In this document: positions 23,546 to 34,222 of the stretch, one piece after another | Layout of the letters: every line of letters begins with the position of its first letter | How positions within the stretch are numbered: the stretch's first letter is position 1 | NCBI RefSeq assembly: GCF_030445035.2 | Contig: NC_080677.1 | Location: forward strand, 153,637,169 to 153,701,168 | Direction: 5' to 3' | Origin: Dasypus novemcinctus | Taxonomy: Eukaryota > Chordata > Mammalia > Cingulata > Dasypodidae | DNA length: 64,000 nucleotides | Translations under genes and position numbers: made by a program | The notes under the pieces: model-generated | What the model was told of the DNA's origin: nothing | Database searches by the model: none | What the model saw: the letters and a program-made list of their open reading frames with translations, nothing else

Positions 23546-25019
23546 AAAGATCACTTATGGCCATGTAACACAAACGATGCCCAGGGTACTTGGGACTGAA
23601 TTCCTGAAAGCATAAGATAGAGAGATTTCTTTCCAAGGCTGATCCCAAGAAGGTGGGACTCAAGAAATAGCAGTTCCCTTTAAAGAACTAAACCACAAAT
23701 ATACTGGTGGGACCGTTATCTTAGTCTTTCCAAAGAGACAAAACTAATGTTGGTCTATGTATTTGATAAGCACAAATATAGACACAGTTAAACTCATGTG
23801 AGCCAAAACCAACCAGACTTTAAAAATGAGGAAAGGCCAAATATAGAAAGACTCCAAATGAGTCAAGAGGAAAGGGAACCAAATGTAGGGTGAGTCCAAG
23901 CGAGCCTTTTTATTTTAAGCAGGGAAGGAAAACCAGCAGCACAGGGAAACTGAATCTCCCCACTCCTGTGGGGGCAGGAGAAAGACAAAAGCAGTGAAAA
24001 GGCTGGGGTCTGGGACCAGGGGTCGGGGAAGGACCCAAGGGCTCTCCTTCCCTGCCGGCCACTTCTCCTTCGCTCCCCAGGCCCCTTCTCAGAAGAGACC
24101 TTGGCCTGGCAGGAACCCAGGGTGAAAATTTTCACAACGAGAACTCCTGATGAAGGAGGCAAGGCTCTTGTCACAGTTATTTCGACCACAAAATGACTTA
24201 CACAGGCAGATTTCTCTCACTTCTTGTTTTCTGAATGTGTTTCAGAGGCTTGCCAAAAGTTAGTGTTGGATGCTGATTTGGGTTTTTATTTGTTTGTTTG
24301 TTTTTTAACTTATTCTCTTCTAGTCAAGCACACTTTTTTTCTCTGTAGAGCTTTCTCTGGTCTCTATGTCGAGGTACACAATTTCCGGAAAGTGAACAGG
24401 GAAGAAAAATCAGTACTTATCAGACAGAATTTGGCTTCCAAAGAAACTTGGCATATTGCTATTCCTTATTTTCATTAAGTTGGTGAAATTTCTATCTCAC
24501 AGCTCCTCTTAACTCCATCTTCCAACTAAAGATGTTGACTTAAAATTTTGTTTTGAGGAAAAAGAACCAGTGACTGCAAGTTAATGGCCCCCAAACTGGA
24601 ATAGCGGCTGTAGTTATAGTCAAATTAGGGCCTGTAGGAAAAGCCAGGAGAACGATTTTTTTCTCTCCAGAGGAAAGAGCGATTTAAGATGAAAATGGTT
24701 GGACCAGAAGGTGTTCTGGCATTTGTCCAGGGGCCTCCCTGGTAGGCTCTACTTGTGGCAATGGTGCTGATGGGCTGGTTGTTTGGTTAGAGATGAAGGT
24801 AAGGAAGGAAAAGACGCATCAGGAATCATCCGCACAAAGGGCCAACCTTGCCAACGTCCTCTGGAGGCAGAGACTGACACTGGAAACGCCACAGAGTAAT
24901 CATTTCTTCTTGGTCGCGTATTTCCCATTTATTATTTTGGGTCCTTGCCATCTCATACAATTTCCTCTTTGAGCTGCTCAATAAATATTTATGATAGTTA
25001 ATTAATTAAAGAGGGACTA
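23546..25019. other. Unique sequence with AT-rich homeobox-like end
   Basis: No exon is recognised. The reverse frame at 23863-24189 (108 codons) has no visible domain. The last 100 bases hold 'aataaatatttatg' and 'gttaattaattaaag', which resemble forkhead- and homeodomain-type sites. Base composition alone could produce these. Confidence 0.35.
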
Positions 25020-26370
25020 CATATTTTTTAAAAAAACGTTTTAAACACTGTTTTGTAATGATCTCAAACTCGCTGAAAGGTTGAAAGAACAGCGCATAGA
25101 CTTTTGTTTTCCTGATCCAATTAAGAGTACGTTGCCCATGATGCCCAGTTGCACCCATATTCTGGAGCGTGCCTTTCCTACAAGTGAGCACGTTTTCCTT
25201 CAGAACCACAACAAGTGATTAGAATCAGGAAACCTCATCGATCCATTACTAATATCTAATCCTCAAACCCATTCAAGTTTCACCAACTGTTCCAATACTG
25301 TGCTTTAGAATAAAAATATCTAGGCCAGATTCCCTCATTTAATTTAGTTGCCATGTCTCTTTCATCTCCTTAAATCTGAAACAGTTTCTCAATCTTTCCT
25401 TGACTTTCAGAGCCTTGATACTTTTAAGGATTACAAGTCATTTATTTGGGGGAGTGTGCCTCAGTTTGGATTTGTTTGGTTTCCTTGTGATTTGTCTTAG
25501 TTTCTTGTCTGCTCAAGCAAATATCATGCAATGGGTTGGCTTAAACAATTGATTAGCTCAATGTTTTCAGGCTGGGAAAATGTCCAAACCAAGATGTCAT
25601 CAAGGCAATACTTTCTTCGCAAATATTAACATTCTGGGGCTGGCTGCCAATGATGCCTTGTCCTGGGTTCCTCTGTCACATGACAATGCACGTGGTGGCC
25701 TCTCCTGGCCTCTCCCTTCTTTCCCAAGTTCTGTTGAATTTCAGCTTCTTGTTTCTCATGACTTTCTCAACTCTGTCTGAATTTCATTTTGTTTAAAAAG
25801 GACTACAGTAATAGAATACAGTAATAGAATAAAGTCCCAGCTTGACTGAGGTGGACTTAATTGAAGTAATCTCATCAAAAAGTCCTACTTACAATGGGTT
25901 CACATCCATAGGAATCGATTGAATCGAAGAACGTGCTTTTATGGAGTACATCCAGCTCCATACCAGTACATGCTTATATTCTGGTTAAGAAATTTTGGCA
26001 GGAAAATCACAAGATTGATTCAGGTGATGCACAATTTTGATTTGTCCCATTATTTTGATAACCAAAGTAAGGTGGCATCTGTCAGTCTTCTCCACTGTGA
26101 AGTTAATTTTCTTTCCCTTTGTAATTAGTAAATATTTACATTTACTCTATGTAAATATTCTCCTCCTCATCAAACTTCATTTTTGCCTTCCTTCATTTAT
26201 ATCAATATGTACTTACAAATTCCTGCTTCATTCTATGGTTTGTAAATTATTGCTATCAATTCTTTATTTTAATGGTCACATGTTTGCTTTTTTGTTGTGA
26301 GAGATTGTTCATCAACAACTCCTGTGTCTTTTTCACACATTCTCATAATTCTTCCTTCCTTTGTAGCCAA
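25020..26370. repeat. Ancient L1 fragment interrupted by an LTR
   Basis: The left part (25020-25492) contains 'aagtttcaccaactgttcc', 'agttgccatgtctcttt' and 'aaatctgaaacagtttctc'. The right part (25971-26370) contains 'tttggcaggaaaatcacaag', 'tttgatttgtcccattattt', 'ctccactgtgaagttaattt' and 'ccctttgtaattagtaaata'. These phrases are consecutive in a common old mammalian L1. The MaLR-type LTR at 25493-25970 separates them. Orientation is not certain. Confidence 0.7.
25493..25970 (-). mobile_element. MaLR/ERVL-type LTR, reverse
   Basis: It shares order with 33883-34401: a 'gctcaagcaaatatcatgc' type start, 'aaaatgtccaaaccaagatg', 'tttcagcttcttgtttctc', 'gaggtggacttaattgaagt', 'ctcatcaaaaagtccta' and a '...tacca-taca' end. 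Its ends are TG (25493) and CA (25970), with near-matching 5-bp flanks (tgatt/tgctt). It holds a 13-bp tandem duplication (acagtaatagaat) at about 25803-25829. Confidence 0.75.
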
Positions 26371-27820
26371 AAAGATGTTCCAAACTCACCTGGAATTTCT
26401 ACAAGAAGCCCTAGTCCCTGTGCAGGGAGAATGGTATTTTGAAACAAAGATCTGAATGACCTGGGTACTAGGTAAGCACATTGCTAAAGGATGTCTCCAC
26501 TCTCAGGACCTTGGAACAGAGCCCAAGCTCTCAACTATTGTTTCTGAAAGAACATTTATATCTTATTTATTTCTAGGTCTAACTATTTATATTAAAAACA
26601 ATGAGTTCACACTGATACCTCCAATTCCAAACAAACACTGCAGGGCTTGTTCTATTTGTCTCCTTTTCCATATTTTTAATCCTCTTCTCTGGCCACGAGA
26701 AAACTGGCTCCCATTATCATCAATATATGTCCTTACTTGATCAATCCCCTTTTATGAAACCAATCTCCCTCCATTGCCACCATCCCACAATGCAAACACC
26801 CCCTCACCCTGGGTGGGCTTTGCACCCCACTCTGGACCACTAACGTGGGGTGAGCATGCCCTCCTCAGTTTCTCTAGACTCTGACGTCAGGCCACCTCCT
26901 GAGTTGGCTCCTGCCTCACCCCAGGTGGGCGCCAACCCCAAGCCAGGTCATCCTCCTGGGTGAGTCTCTTTCCTTGCCTTACTTGGGCTCTGACACCCTA
27001 TGCCATGTTGCCCCTTCACCACACTTGGACTCCAAAATCTCATCCCAGATGACCCCTGCTCATCTCCCTCACTTCCCTCCCACCCCAGCACAGCTGTCCA
27101 CCTTGATTGCCCCACCTAATGGCTTTGGGGCTGAAATGCTGGAGAGGAAGAGCTCGAGATACGTCAGATTCAGTCAAGGTCAGTTCTCATGCACTCGTAT
27201 TTGCTCATTTGAACAGATTTGGGTTTTCAAGGCAATTGAATAGAAACTGCTCATTTCCTTCTGGGAATGGATGGCCTGAAAACCAGGTAGCTTCCCCAAT
27301 CCCTACAAATGATAGCGAGGCTTACCCCCAAGTATAGGTAACTTAAAGAAAAGATTCAATAGAAGGAAATAGTTGGTGACAATGGCGATGATCTAGGTTG
27401 GTCCAGGCAAAAGCAGATGGCCAGGGGGAGAGCAAAGACGAGGTAAGATGGGAGCAAAGAGATCTGGAGCAACCAGTCAGGGTTCCAGGGCCTGGCCTGA
27501 GGATGGGCTTCTGGACAGGACCTCTGACCCAATAAGAAAGTTGGATGCCACTCAGAGAAATCCAGATAGGCACCCATTACAGAGACCAGGCCCATTTGTT
27601 AGGGTGTAGGAAAGGCTCAACCCGCAAACCACAGATTAAACCTGGCATGCCAGATACCAGATCTGTGTCAATTAGGCTAATGCTGGTGCCAAACAATGAC
27701 TGGCCTGAGTCTGTTAACCTGCAGGAATTGTTAAGAAATTTGGGAGAGGGGTATAGACCTTCAAAGGGAGGTGTGTTTGCAAGTCTCCCAACTTCTCAAA
27801 GTTCAGTACTCACAAGACTT
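26371..27820. other. Unassigned C-rich and unique sequence
   Basis: At 26780-27110 a C-rich tract has loosely repeated phrases such as 'ctcaccctgggtgggc' and 'ctcaccccaggtgggc', possibly a degenerate tandem or old-repeat 5' region. No gene is recognised. Frames at 26974-27337 and 27343-27880 have no domain that I know. Confidence 0.35.
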
Positions 27821-27832
27821 AAGAGTAAGTTA

Positions 27833-28426
27833 TGGGAAGTGGATGTGGCGCAGGTGATAGGGCCTCTGGCTACCATATAGGAGGACCGGGGTTCGACCCC
27901 TGGGGCATCCTGGTGAAAAAGAAGAGGAGAAAGTGTGCCCGTGTGGTGAGCCAGTGCCTGCACGGTGAGCTAAGTGTCTGCACAGTGAGCTGAGTGCCCA
28001 CGTGGCGAACTGAGTGCCCGTGTGATGAACTGAGTGCCCACACTAGTGCCAACATGGTGAGGCAAGTGCCTGCATGTCAAGCCAGTGCCCACATGGTGAG
28101 CCAAGGGCCCATACAGTGAGCCAGTGCCCACACCAAGTAAGTCCCGCAGCAAGACGATGACGCAACAAAAGAGAAATGAAGGGGAGAGTCAAGGTGAAGT
28201 GCAGCAGAAACCAGAAACTCAGGTAGTATAGTTGACAGGGAAACTCTCTCTACATCAGAGGTCCCCAGGATTGAATCCCCCTGAACTGTAGAGGAGGAAA
28301 AAAGGAGAAGAGAAGACAAAAAGAGAAATAGATACAAAAGATCACAAAGCAAATGGACGCAGACAGCGAAAAACAGCAGGGCAGGGGGAGGGGGAGAGGA
28401 TGGGGGGGCAATAAATTTTTTTAAAA
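27833..28426 (+). mobile_element. Dimeric DAS-type SINE with internal tandem-repeat expansion
   Basis: A perfect 12-bp duplication (aagagtaagtta) lies at 27821-27832 and 28427-28438. Module 1 (27833-27905) has the B-box-like 'ggttcgacccctgg'. Module 2 near 28216-28282 has 'aggattgaatcccc'. Between them is an array of about eleven 19-20 bp units (27932-28136). The element is about 594 bp against about 370-400 bp for its relatives. It ends in a G-rich run and an A-rich tail. Confidence 0.92.
27932..28136 (+). repeat. 19-20 bp tandem array inside a SINE
   Basis: About eleven imperfect units share the pattern 'gtgcccacatggtgagcca'. Variable positions are concentrated at the 'cacgtg/cacatg/cgtgtg' core and the 'gagcca/gagctga/gaactga' end. 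The ordinary dimeric copies at 6871 and 20398 have only a few related units at the same place in the linker. Confidence 0.9.
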
Positions 28427-28438
28427 AAGAGTAAGTTA

Positions 28439-29111
28439 CACTCATGGTTACAATTTATTATAGCAAAGACAAAGAGCAAAAGCAGCATGAAAAAGATATT
28501 TGTCAGTGGAGTCCAGAAATGTCTGGCACTGGCATCCTTCTTTGTCAGAGACGGTTGGAGAGCTCGCTGTGTCTGGCAGCAAACTACAGGGACACGTGTG
28601 GAATATCTCTGTCCATGGAAGCCCATGTGAATCTCAGGTTCTGAGGCTTATTGGGGTGCAGGTCTTATAGGTACATCCTGTTAGCACCTGGCCATGATTT
28701 AGAAACCCCAACAATAAAGTTAGGTGGCCTTCATCAGTCCTGATGTTTGTGCAAAGCAACACGATGATCTGATATGACTTAATTTCTTGCTCCAGTGTAC
28801 ATGATAAAATCATCAATCACTAACGTAGAGAGCACTCCAAGGACACATTCCCAGGGGTTGGCCAAGGTCAATGGTGACCCCTAGGAGACATGTAAGGGGT
28901 AAGGACCAGACCTATGGTGTTAACTCTTTCCTCACAGGAGAGCACAAGCTTAAATGAGTGAAACTCAGGAAGTCAGGAGCTGAAAATATTGAAAATTCAT
29001 TCCTAAAAATGAACTCTCAATAAATTATCAACATCAATACTAACCAATCTCTAATTTAAACTCATCAACTGATATGAAATTCTAAACAAAATTAAATGGA
29101 AACAAATATTC
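28439..29111. other. Unique sequence
   Basis: No gene or named repeat is visible. Confidence 0.35.
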
Positions 29112-29990
29112 TGTATTAGTCAGAGCTCTCTAGGGAAACAGAACTGATAGGAGATATCTATAAATAGTATGAAATTTTATAAACTTATCTCACATGTCTG
29201 TGGGCATGCACAAGTGCAAATTCTGTAGGGCAGGCTGCAAACCAGGGGCTCCAAGGAAGGTCTTTGATGAGTTCCCAGGAGATGCTGGCTGTCTGAAGTA
29301 GAAATGGGGATTCTCTCTCTGAATGCTGAAATCACTTCCCCTTTAAAGGCCTTCAAAGGATTGGATGAGATGCCAGTCATTGCTGACGGCAATCTCCTCA
29401 GTTGATTATATAGATGTAACCAGCATCTATCTATGCAATCAACTCACTGATGATTAAAGTCTATGAAATACCTTTATATTACAAGTAGCACAGGGAAGTG
29501 GTTGTGGCTCAACAGGTAGAGCATCTGCCTACCATAAAGGAGGTCCAAGGGTTTGATACCCAGGGCCTCCAGGCCCAAGTGGTGAACTGGCCCCCATGCA
29601 GTGCTGCGCTGCTGTGCACAAGAAGTACCAGCCCACATGGGGATGCGCCTGCATAAGGGTGCCCCTGCGCAAGGAGGGGTCCCTGTGAAAGGAGAGCTGC
29701 CTTGCGTGAAACCGCAGCCCACCCAGCAGCGGTGCCATACACAGAGAGCTGATGCAGCAAGATGACACAACAAAAAGAGACATAGATCCCCAGTGCCACC
29801 TGATGAGATTACAAGTGGACACAGAAGAACACAGAGCAAATGCACAAAGAAAGCAGACAATGGGTGGGGGGGGGGGGGGCGGGGAGAGAAAGAAATCTTA
29901 AAAAAAAAAAAAACAAGTAGCACAGTGTCTGCTTGACTAAACAACTGGGCACCTTTACCTGCTGAGTTGACACATTAGCCTAACCATCAT
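29112..29990 (-). mobile_element. ERVL-type (MLT2-like) solo LTR, split by a SINE
   Basis: On the plus strand it begins 'tgtattagtcagagctctc' and ends 'agcctaaccatcat', the reverse of the MLT2-like LTR pattern. About 447 bp remain after removing the SINE at 29494-29912. It shares order with 47546-47998, including 'gagatatctataaatagtatg' (split here as two words), 'aatcacttccccttt' and 'gatggcaatctcc' type phrases. No internal retroviral coding sequence is adjacent. Confidence 0.8.
29494..29912 (+). mobile_element. DAS-type SINE inserted in an LTR
   Basis: A perfect 13-bp duplication (acaagtagcacag) lies at 29481-29493 and 29913-29925. The head has a B-box-like 'gggtttgatacccagg', followed by the long body, a pure G-run (about 29866-29879) and an A tail. 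It interrupts the LTR 29112-29990 and so is younger. The overlapping reverse frames at 29474-29944 are SINE antisense. Confidence 0.94.
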
Positions 29991-30410
29991 GTATACCTAG
30001 GCACAAGTCAGGTAACTCCCTCTCACAGAAAAATTATAAGTGGAAAGCACTTTGAAAATTATAAAGCGTTATGTAAGTATGACTGCACGTAATGATCTGC
30101 GGGAAAGGCACGTGGGCTCAGACAATCCCCAGAACGAACCCAGCATTCCTAATAATGGATGATCTTGGATGCAGATGAATCAGAGGATGGGGCCAAGATG
30201 TCTTTCAGTTCTCCTCACTTTGCTGGTCAGTGTTAAGTACGCTTCATGTGGGCAGAAATCCCTCAATCAGAATCATCTTCCTTTTCTTTTATCCTACAGG
30301 GTCTCAAATTATCCTGCCATAGGCCACCTGGACCATCACATTCTTCAAAGTGGACAACCTAAGATACAGAAACCGCTCACTTTCTAATATTGAATTCCAC
30401 ACACCAGGAG
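29991..30410. other. Unique sequence
   Basis: A MIR-like tail phrase ('gaaagcactttgaaaatta') is at about 30035-30080. Otherwise no feature is seen. Confidence 0.35.
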
Positions 30411-30816
30411 TGTAGTGACTGTGTGTGTGTTCATGTCTTAATCCACCTTCCTGTAGGTATGAACCTTTGAAGGACCTTTGAAGATGTTATTCTTAGTTAA
30501 ATTGTAGCCAGATTGGATTAGGGTGGTCCTTAATCCAGATGGCCCAAGCTTTATAAGCAAAGGAAATTGGACACAGAAGTGGAAGCCAGTAGAATCTGGA
30601 AGTCAGTAGATGCCAAAAGTCAGTGGAAATCAAGAGCAGACACAAAGAGAGAGAAATGGAGGATAGCTGGAATGTTACAGATTCCAGGAGAAAGCAAGCC
30701 CTGCTGATACCTTGATGATGAACTTCTAACCTCCAAAACCACCAGGCAATACATTTCTGTTGCTTAAGCCAACCCACTGTGTGGTGTTTGTCTTAGCAGC
30801 CCATGCAAACTGGGAT
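30411..30816 (+). mobile_element. MaLR-type LTR
   Basis: Order typical of MLT1-like LTRs: 'catgtcttaatccacc', 'attggattagggtggtcctt', 'aagctttataagcaaagg', 'aacctccaaaaccaccagg', 'aatacatttctgttgctt', 'aagccaacccactgtgtgg' and 'agcagcccatgcaaact'. The polyadenylation signal position reads CAATACAT, so it is degraded. Confidence 0.65.
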
Positions 30817-31010
30817 GGTGTGTGTGTATGTCTGTGTGCTTTATTTTCTGAGCAACTGGCAAACACAACAGGTATGAAGAGGACAGAAAACCCTATTTGG
30901 TTTGCTAGAAGATAGCAGTGGCTGCATCAAGGCGTCGTAGGAAGTCTTGACCCTCCTCACCAAAAACCACACCAAATAATTTTTTAAAGAGTAAGCAAAA
31001 CATATATATA

Positions 31011-31085
31011 GGGAGCTGGTGTAGCTCAACTGGTTGAGCACTGGCATGACACATATAAGGTCCTGGGTTCAATTGCTGGCTCTGG
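31011..31085 (+). mobile_element. Short tRNA-like SINE head
   Basis: The A-box-like 'tgtagctcaactggttgag' and B-box-like 'gggttcaattgctgg' are followed after 'ctctggatgac' by a T-run at about 31090. It looks like a monomeric tRNA-derived SINE without the usual body, with (TTTG)n following. It is not a functional tRNA: no cloverleaf-compatible acceptor end is seen. Confidence 0.65.
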
Positions 31086-32063
31086 ATGACTTTTTTTTTT
31101 ATTTGTTTGTTTGTTTGGTTCGTTGTTTATATTTCTGGGTTATGATAGCACAAGCTGAATTTCCGAAGGGAAGAAACAAAGTAAATCTATAATTGAATAA
31201 TTGGCTGAATTTTGGAAAAAGAAAAGTTTCCAAGTTAGTTATATAAAACTCAGTTAACTATTATATTCATGTGAATAAAATGTGCTTTTTTCTTAATCAC
31301 ATTTTTCTTGCTTTATTTTCCGGTGATCAGCTCCAGTCAGCTTGTGTTTCAGGTAAATAATTTTGTGTTTCGAGCATACTTTTATTTCTTTTTTAATTTG
31401 CCATCTGTATCCTATTTTTATTGATTTTTAAGATTCTAGTTAGAAGTGGGATACTTGCTACCCTGTGCAAGATAAGTCCACTCATAACTTTCCCACTGAG
31501 GCCCCATCTTCCAAGCAGATAGTCATCCCTAAGACTCTGCGATGTTTTGTAGTAGCAAGAAAATGAGACAGAAAACCAAGAACCTAGGTTTAAGTTTGGC
31601 TTTCCATTAGCTGACAGCACAATATTGGGCAGGCTGTTGAACCTACTGGAGGCTCAGTTCCTTATTGGCAAAAACTGAAAGGCTGAACTAGATGGGTAAT
31701 TTCCGAAGCTGATGTGTATCAAAACCACTGAGGGGAATTTTTTAAAAAATAAAAACACCACCTCCTTCCCCCACGTCCCCACCCCCAGCCCCCCACCTCC
31801 CTCCCGGATATACTGAATCAGAATCTCTAGGGGAAGCTCTGCTGTAGGTGATTGTGAAGTGGCCCTTCCTGCTCTTCAGTCCCCTTCAAAACCCTCTTCT
31901 ATGCCCACTATCTAGAAGCTTCTGTGGGTGTCAGCCTTCCACAGGGAAAACCCAGTCTTCCTCCTCATCAGGACTCCAGAGGACAGTCCCCACATCTCTC
32001 TACTGCTCCTGTTAGTTCCTTCAACCCTGGATGGGTACCCAGGTGTCCTTTCTTCCTTCGATG
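31086..32063. other. Unique sequence with a MER5-like remnant
   Basis: About 31700-31850 has 'atcaaaaccactgaggggaa' and 'tgaatcagaatctctagggg', a MER5-type arrangement interrupted by a C-rich run. No gene is visible. Confidence 0.5.
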
Positions 32064-32704
32064 ATATTTTAGTCAGCCAAAGGGGTGCTGATGCAAAGTA
32101 TGGGAAATCTGTTGGGTTTTATAAAGGGTATTTCTTTGGGGTAAAAGCTTATAGTTACAAGGCCCTAACGAGTCCAACTAAAGGTTGATTTCTCACCCAA
32201 AGTCATTTGCCAAGTGTTGAAGCAAGATGGTGGACGATGTCTGCAAGTGTTCAGCCTTCCTCTTTCTTAAGGCTCCATGGGCCAGCTTCTTCCCACCTCA
32301 GCGGTAGGCTGGAGGGCTCATTTCTTTCCAGCTCAGTTGCTCTGGTCTCTTACAAGGTCAGCTGGAAACCATCAGGCAAATGGCTCATCTTTCTCCCCAG
32401 GGCCACAGGATCAAAGCTCTCTCCTCTGTTGTGTCTATGGAACTCTTTTCCTCTGTGTATTTCTTTTTCTGTGTTCTCCTTGAGTGAGCGTCCATTTATA
32501 TAGCCCACCAAAGGGGTGGGGACTCAATCTTGACCATGCCCTAATGACATGGTTGAATCGAGCCCTAATCATAACACAATCAAGTAAATGTAAAATCTTC
32601 GAGTTTAATACAACCAAAGGGTATCATGCCCAGAGGAACAGACCAGTTTACAAACATAATCATTGTCTCTTTTTGGAATTCATAAATAATATCAAACTGC
32701 CACA
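32064..32704 (-). mobile_element. Full ERVL-type solo LTR
   Basis: This is the most complete copy of the LTR family also seen at 16702-17055, 52209-52863 and 44366-44729. Sense strand is minus: U3 starts with the complement of 'caaactgccaca' (32704), a TATATAAA box lies at 32495-32502, and the 3' end reads back through 'tttataaagggtattt'. Near-matching 5-bp flanks (cgatg/agatg). The polyadenylation signal is mutated (complement of 'tttctttgggg'). No gag-pol sequence adjoins. Confidence 0.82.
32495..32502 (-). promoter_or_regulatory. TATA box of the ERVL-type LTR
   Basis: Minus-strand TATATAAA in the U3 of the LTR 32064-32704. The 5' end of the retrocopied LTR RNA at 44366 aligns about 25-30 bases downstream of it, consistent with a real start site. 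Present-day activity is unknown. Confidence 0.6.
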
Positions 32705-33182
32705 GATGTCCTCCAGGCTGCTCTTCCATCCCTCTGCCCTGCTTTCCCTCCTTCTTGCCCCCAGAGCTATGCAAGTTGGTGGGGCGGAGTTCATTCTCTG
32801 TCCTGGGAGGGCATCAGAGGATTCTTAAATTATTCAGTTTCTGTGAGACATGCACACAGCAAACCTCTCCCAGCAGTCTTCATCGCTATTGACAGAATAA
32901 CTTCAATAGCTTATGACTTTCTCTTTCAGAGGCAGATACCATAGAGATGAAGAGCAAAATCTACAGCCCAACTCCCTGGGCTCAAATCCTAGTGTGTCAA
33001 CTGTGATTTTGGTCAAGTCACTTAATGTTTCCTACCTCAACTCTCCCATCTATAAAATATGAACAAAATAGTAACATAGTACCTGTTCCATTGAGTTTTT
33101 AAATTATTATTATTATTTCACCCTGCCCCCTGCCCTGAGGTGGCTCCCTCCTGCTTACTCATTGTTGTTTTTGCTCATTGTC

Positions 33183-33590
33183 TGTTGCCGCCTTTCTCCG
33201 CCCCTCCTCCCCTTCCAGCCCCCGCCACCCTTCCTGCCAGTCCCGCCCATATTACCAACCTACAATCTGCCCTCTTCCCCAGTAACTGCTTACGGCGTAT
33301 TACCAGAGGTCTGCCCCCCCAGCTTTAGCCAATCCGCAGCCACCCCTCCGCCCTGCTCTCCCCTTCATACTCCACCCCCTTCCCTGCCTATATAACCAAG
33401 TGTACTTCCGCAATAAAGCAGACCCGTTCTTGCGCTCAAGCGGTCTCCGTGGTTTTTCCCCAACCGTGCGTCCCCCACGCCTGGAGAACCGGTGCTCCCT
33501 CTTGGGGCACCCCCCGCCGGTGGTTCGGCAGGAGCAAGCCCCCCCGACTCTTGGGCCTGAGCGAGGACAAAACCCTCTCGCTCAGCTACA
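33183..33590 (+). mobile_element. Betaretrovirus-like (ERV class II-like) solo LTR
   Basis: A 408-bp LTR with TG at 33183 and CA at 33590 and a perfect 6-bp duplication (attgtc) at 33177-33182 and 33591-33596. The U3 is C-rich. TATATAA is at 33389-33395 and AATAAA at 33412-33417, only 17 bases later, so R would be very short, as in betaretrovirus-like LTRs. A GT-rich stretch follows ('gtctccgtggtttttcc'). Preserved ends and many CpGs suggest a recent insertion. No internal viral genes are present, so it is a recombined solo LTR. Class assignment is an inference from the 6-bp duplication and R length. Confidence 0.85.
33389..33417 (+). promoter_or_regulatory. LTR TATA box and polyadenylation signal
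   Basis: TATATAA at 33389-33395 and AATAAA at 33412-33417 within the solo LTR. The short spacing implies that transcription would start at or just after the polyadenylation signal. Confidence 0.65.
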
Positions 33591-33882
33591 ATTGTCTGTG
33601 CTCATTGTCTGCTGGTTGGTTGTGCTCATTGTCTGCACTCATTGTCTGCTTGTTGTTTTTGCTCATTGTCTGTTTTTTCTTTTGGAGGCACCAGGAAAAG
33701 AACATGGAAGGAGGTGGGTGCTCAACTGCTTGAACCACACCTCCTCCTCCATTGGGTTTTTACAAGGATTACTATATATAAAATGTGCAAGAAAAGTGCC
33801 TGCACATTGTAACTGCTGTAAGTGCTGGCTATTCCTATGACAAGACTGTGGAATAGAGAGGACTGTGGGGTGTGAATGGGGC

Positions 33883-34145
33883 TGTTTTCATTTCCTAGAC
33901 TGCTTAAAGTCATCCCATCAAATGGGTTCGACTTAAACAATGGGAATTTATTGGCTTACATTAGAGTCCAGGAAAATGTCCCAATCAAAACATCCTCAGG
34001 GCTATGCTTTCTTCCCAAAGACCGACTGCTGGTGATCCTTGGCTCCTCTGCCACATGGCAAGGCCCATGGCAGCATCTGCTGCTCTCCCCCTTCTCTTCC
34101 AATTCCATTGATTTCAGCTTCTTGCTTCCATGGCTTTCTCTCCCT

Positions 34146-34222
<77 letters not shown>

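Larger units (their letters stand above)
33102..33747 (-). mobile_element. DAS-type SINE, reverse, split by a solo LTR
   Basis: A 15-bp duplication with one mismatch ('tccattgagttttta' and 'tccattgggttttta') lies at 33087-33101 and 33748-33762. Tail side: 33102-33182. Head side: 33597-33747, with 'ctcaactgcttgaaccacac' as the antisense A-box region. The part next to the LTR is a local repeat of 'gctcattgtctg' words. Removing the LTR leaves a SINE of about 230 bp. Confidence 0.85.
32935..33835 (+). repeat. MIR split by a SINE
   Basis: Left part 32935-33101 has 'ctgggctcaaatcctagtg', 'ttttggtcaagtcacttaa' and 'cccatctataaaat'. Right part 33748-33835 has 'gggtttttacaaggatta', 'agaaaagtgcctgcaca' and 'agtgctggctatt'. 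Together they give the normal MIR order. The SINE at 33102-33747 lies between them. Confidence 0.8.

Noticed and set aside
27932..28136. CRISPR-like array
   Set aside because: Units are contiguous imperfect repeats without spacers, inside a SINE in a mammalian genome.
31011..31085. tRNA gene
   Set aside because: A- and B-box-like motifs are present, but the ends do not pair as an acceptor stem and it belongs to a SINE family.
33183..33590. Provirus with coding capacity
   Set aside because: Only one LTR is present, its target duplication closes immediately on both sides, and no gag, pol or env sequence is found.
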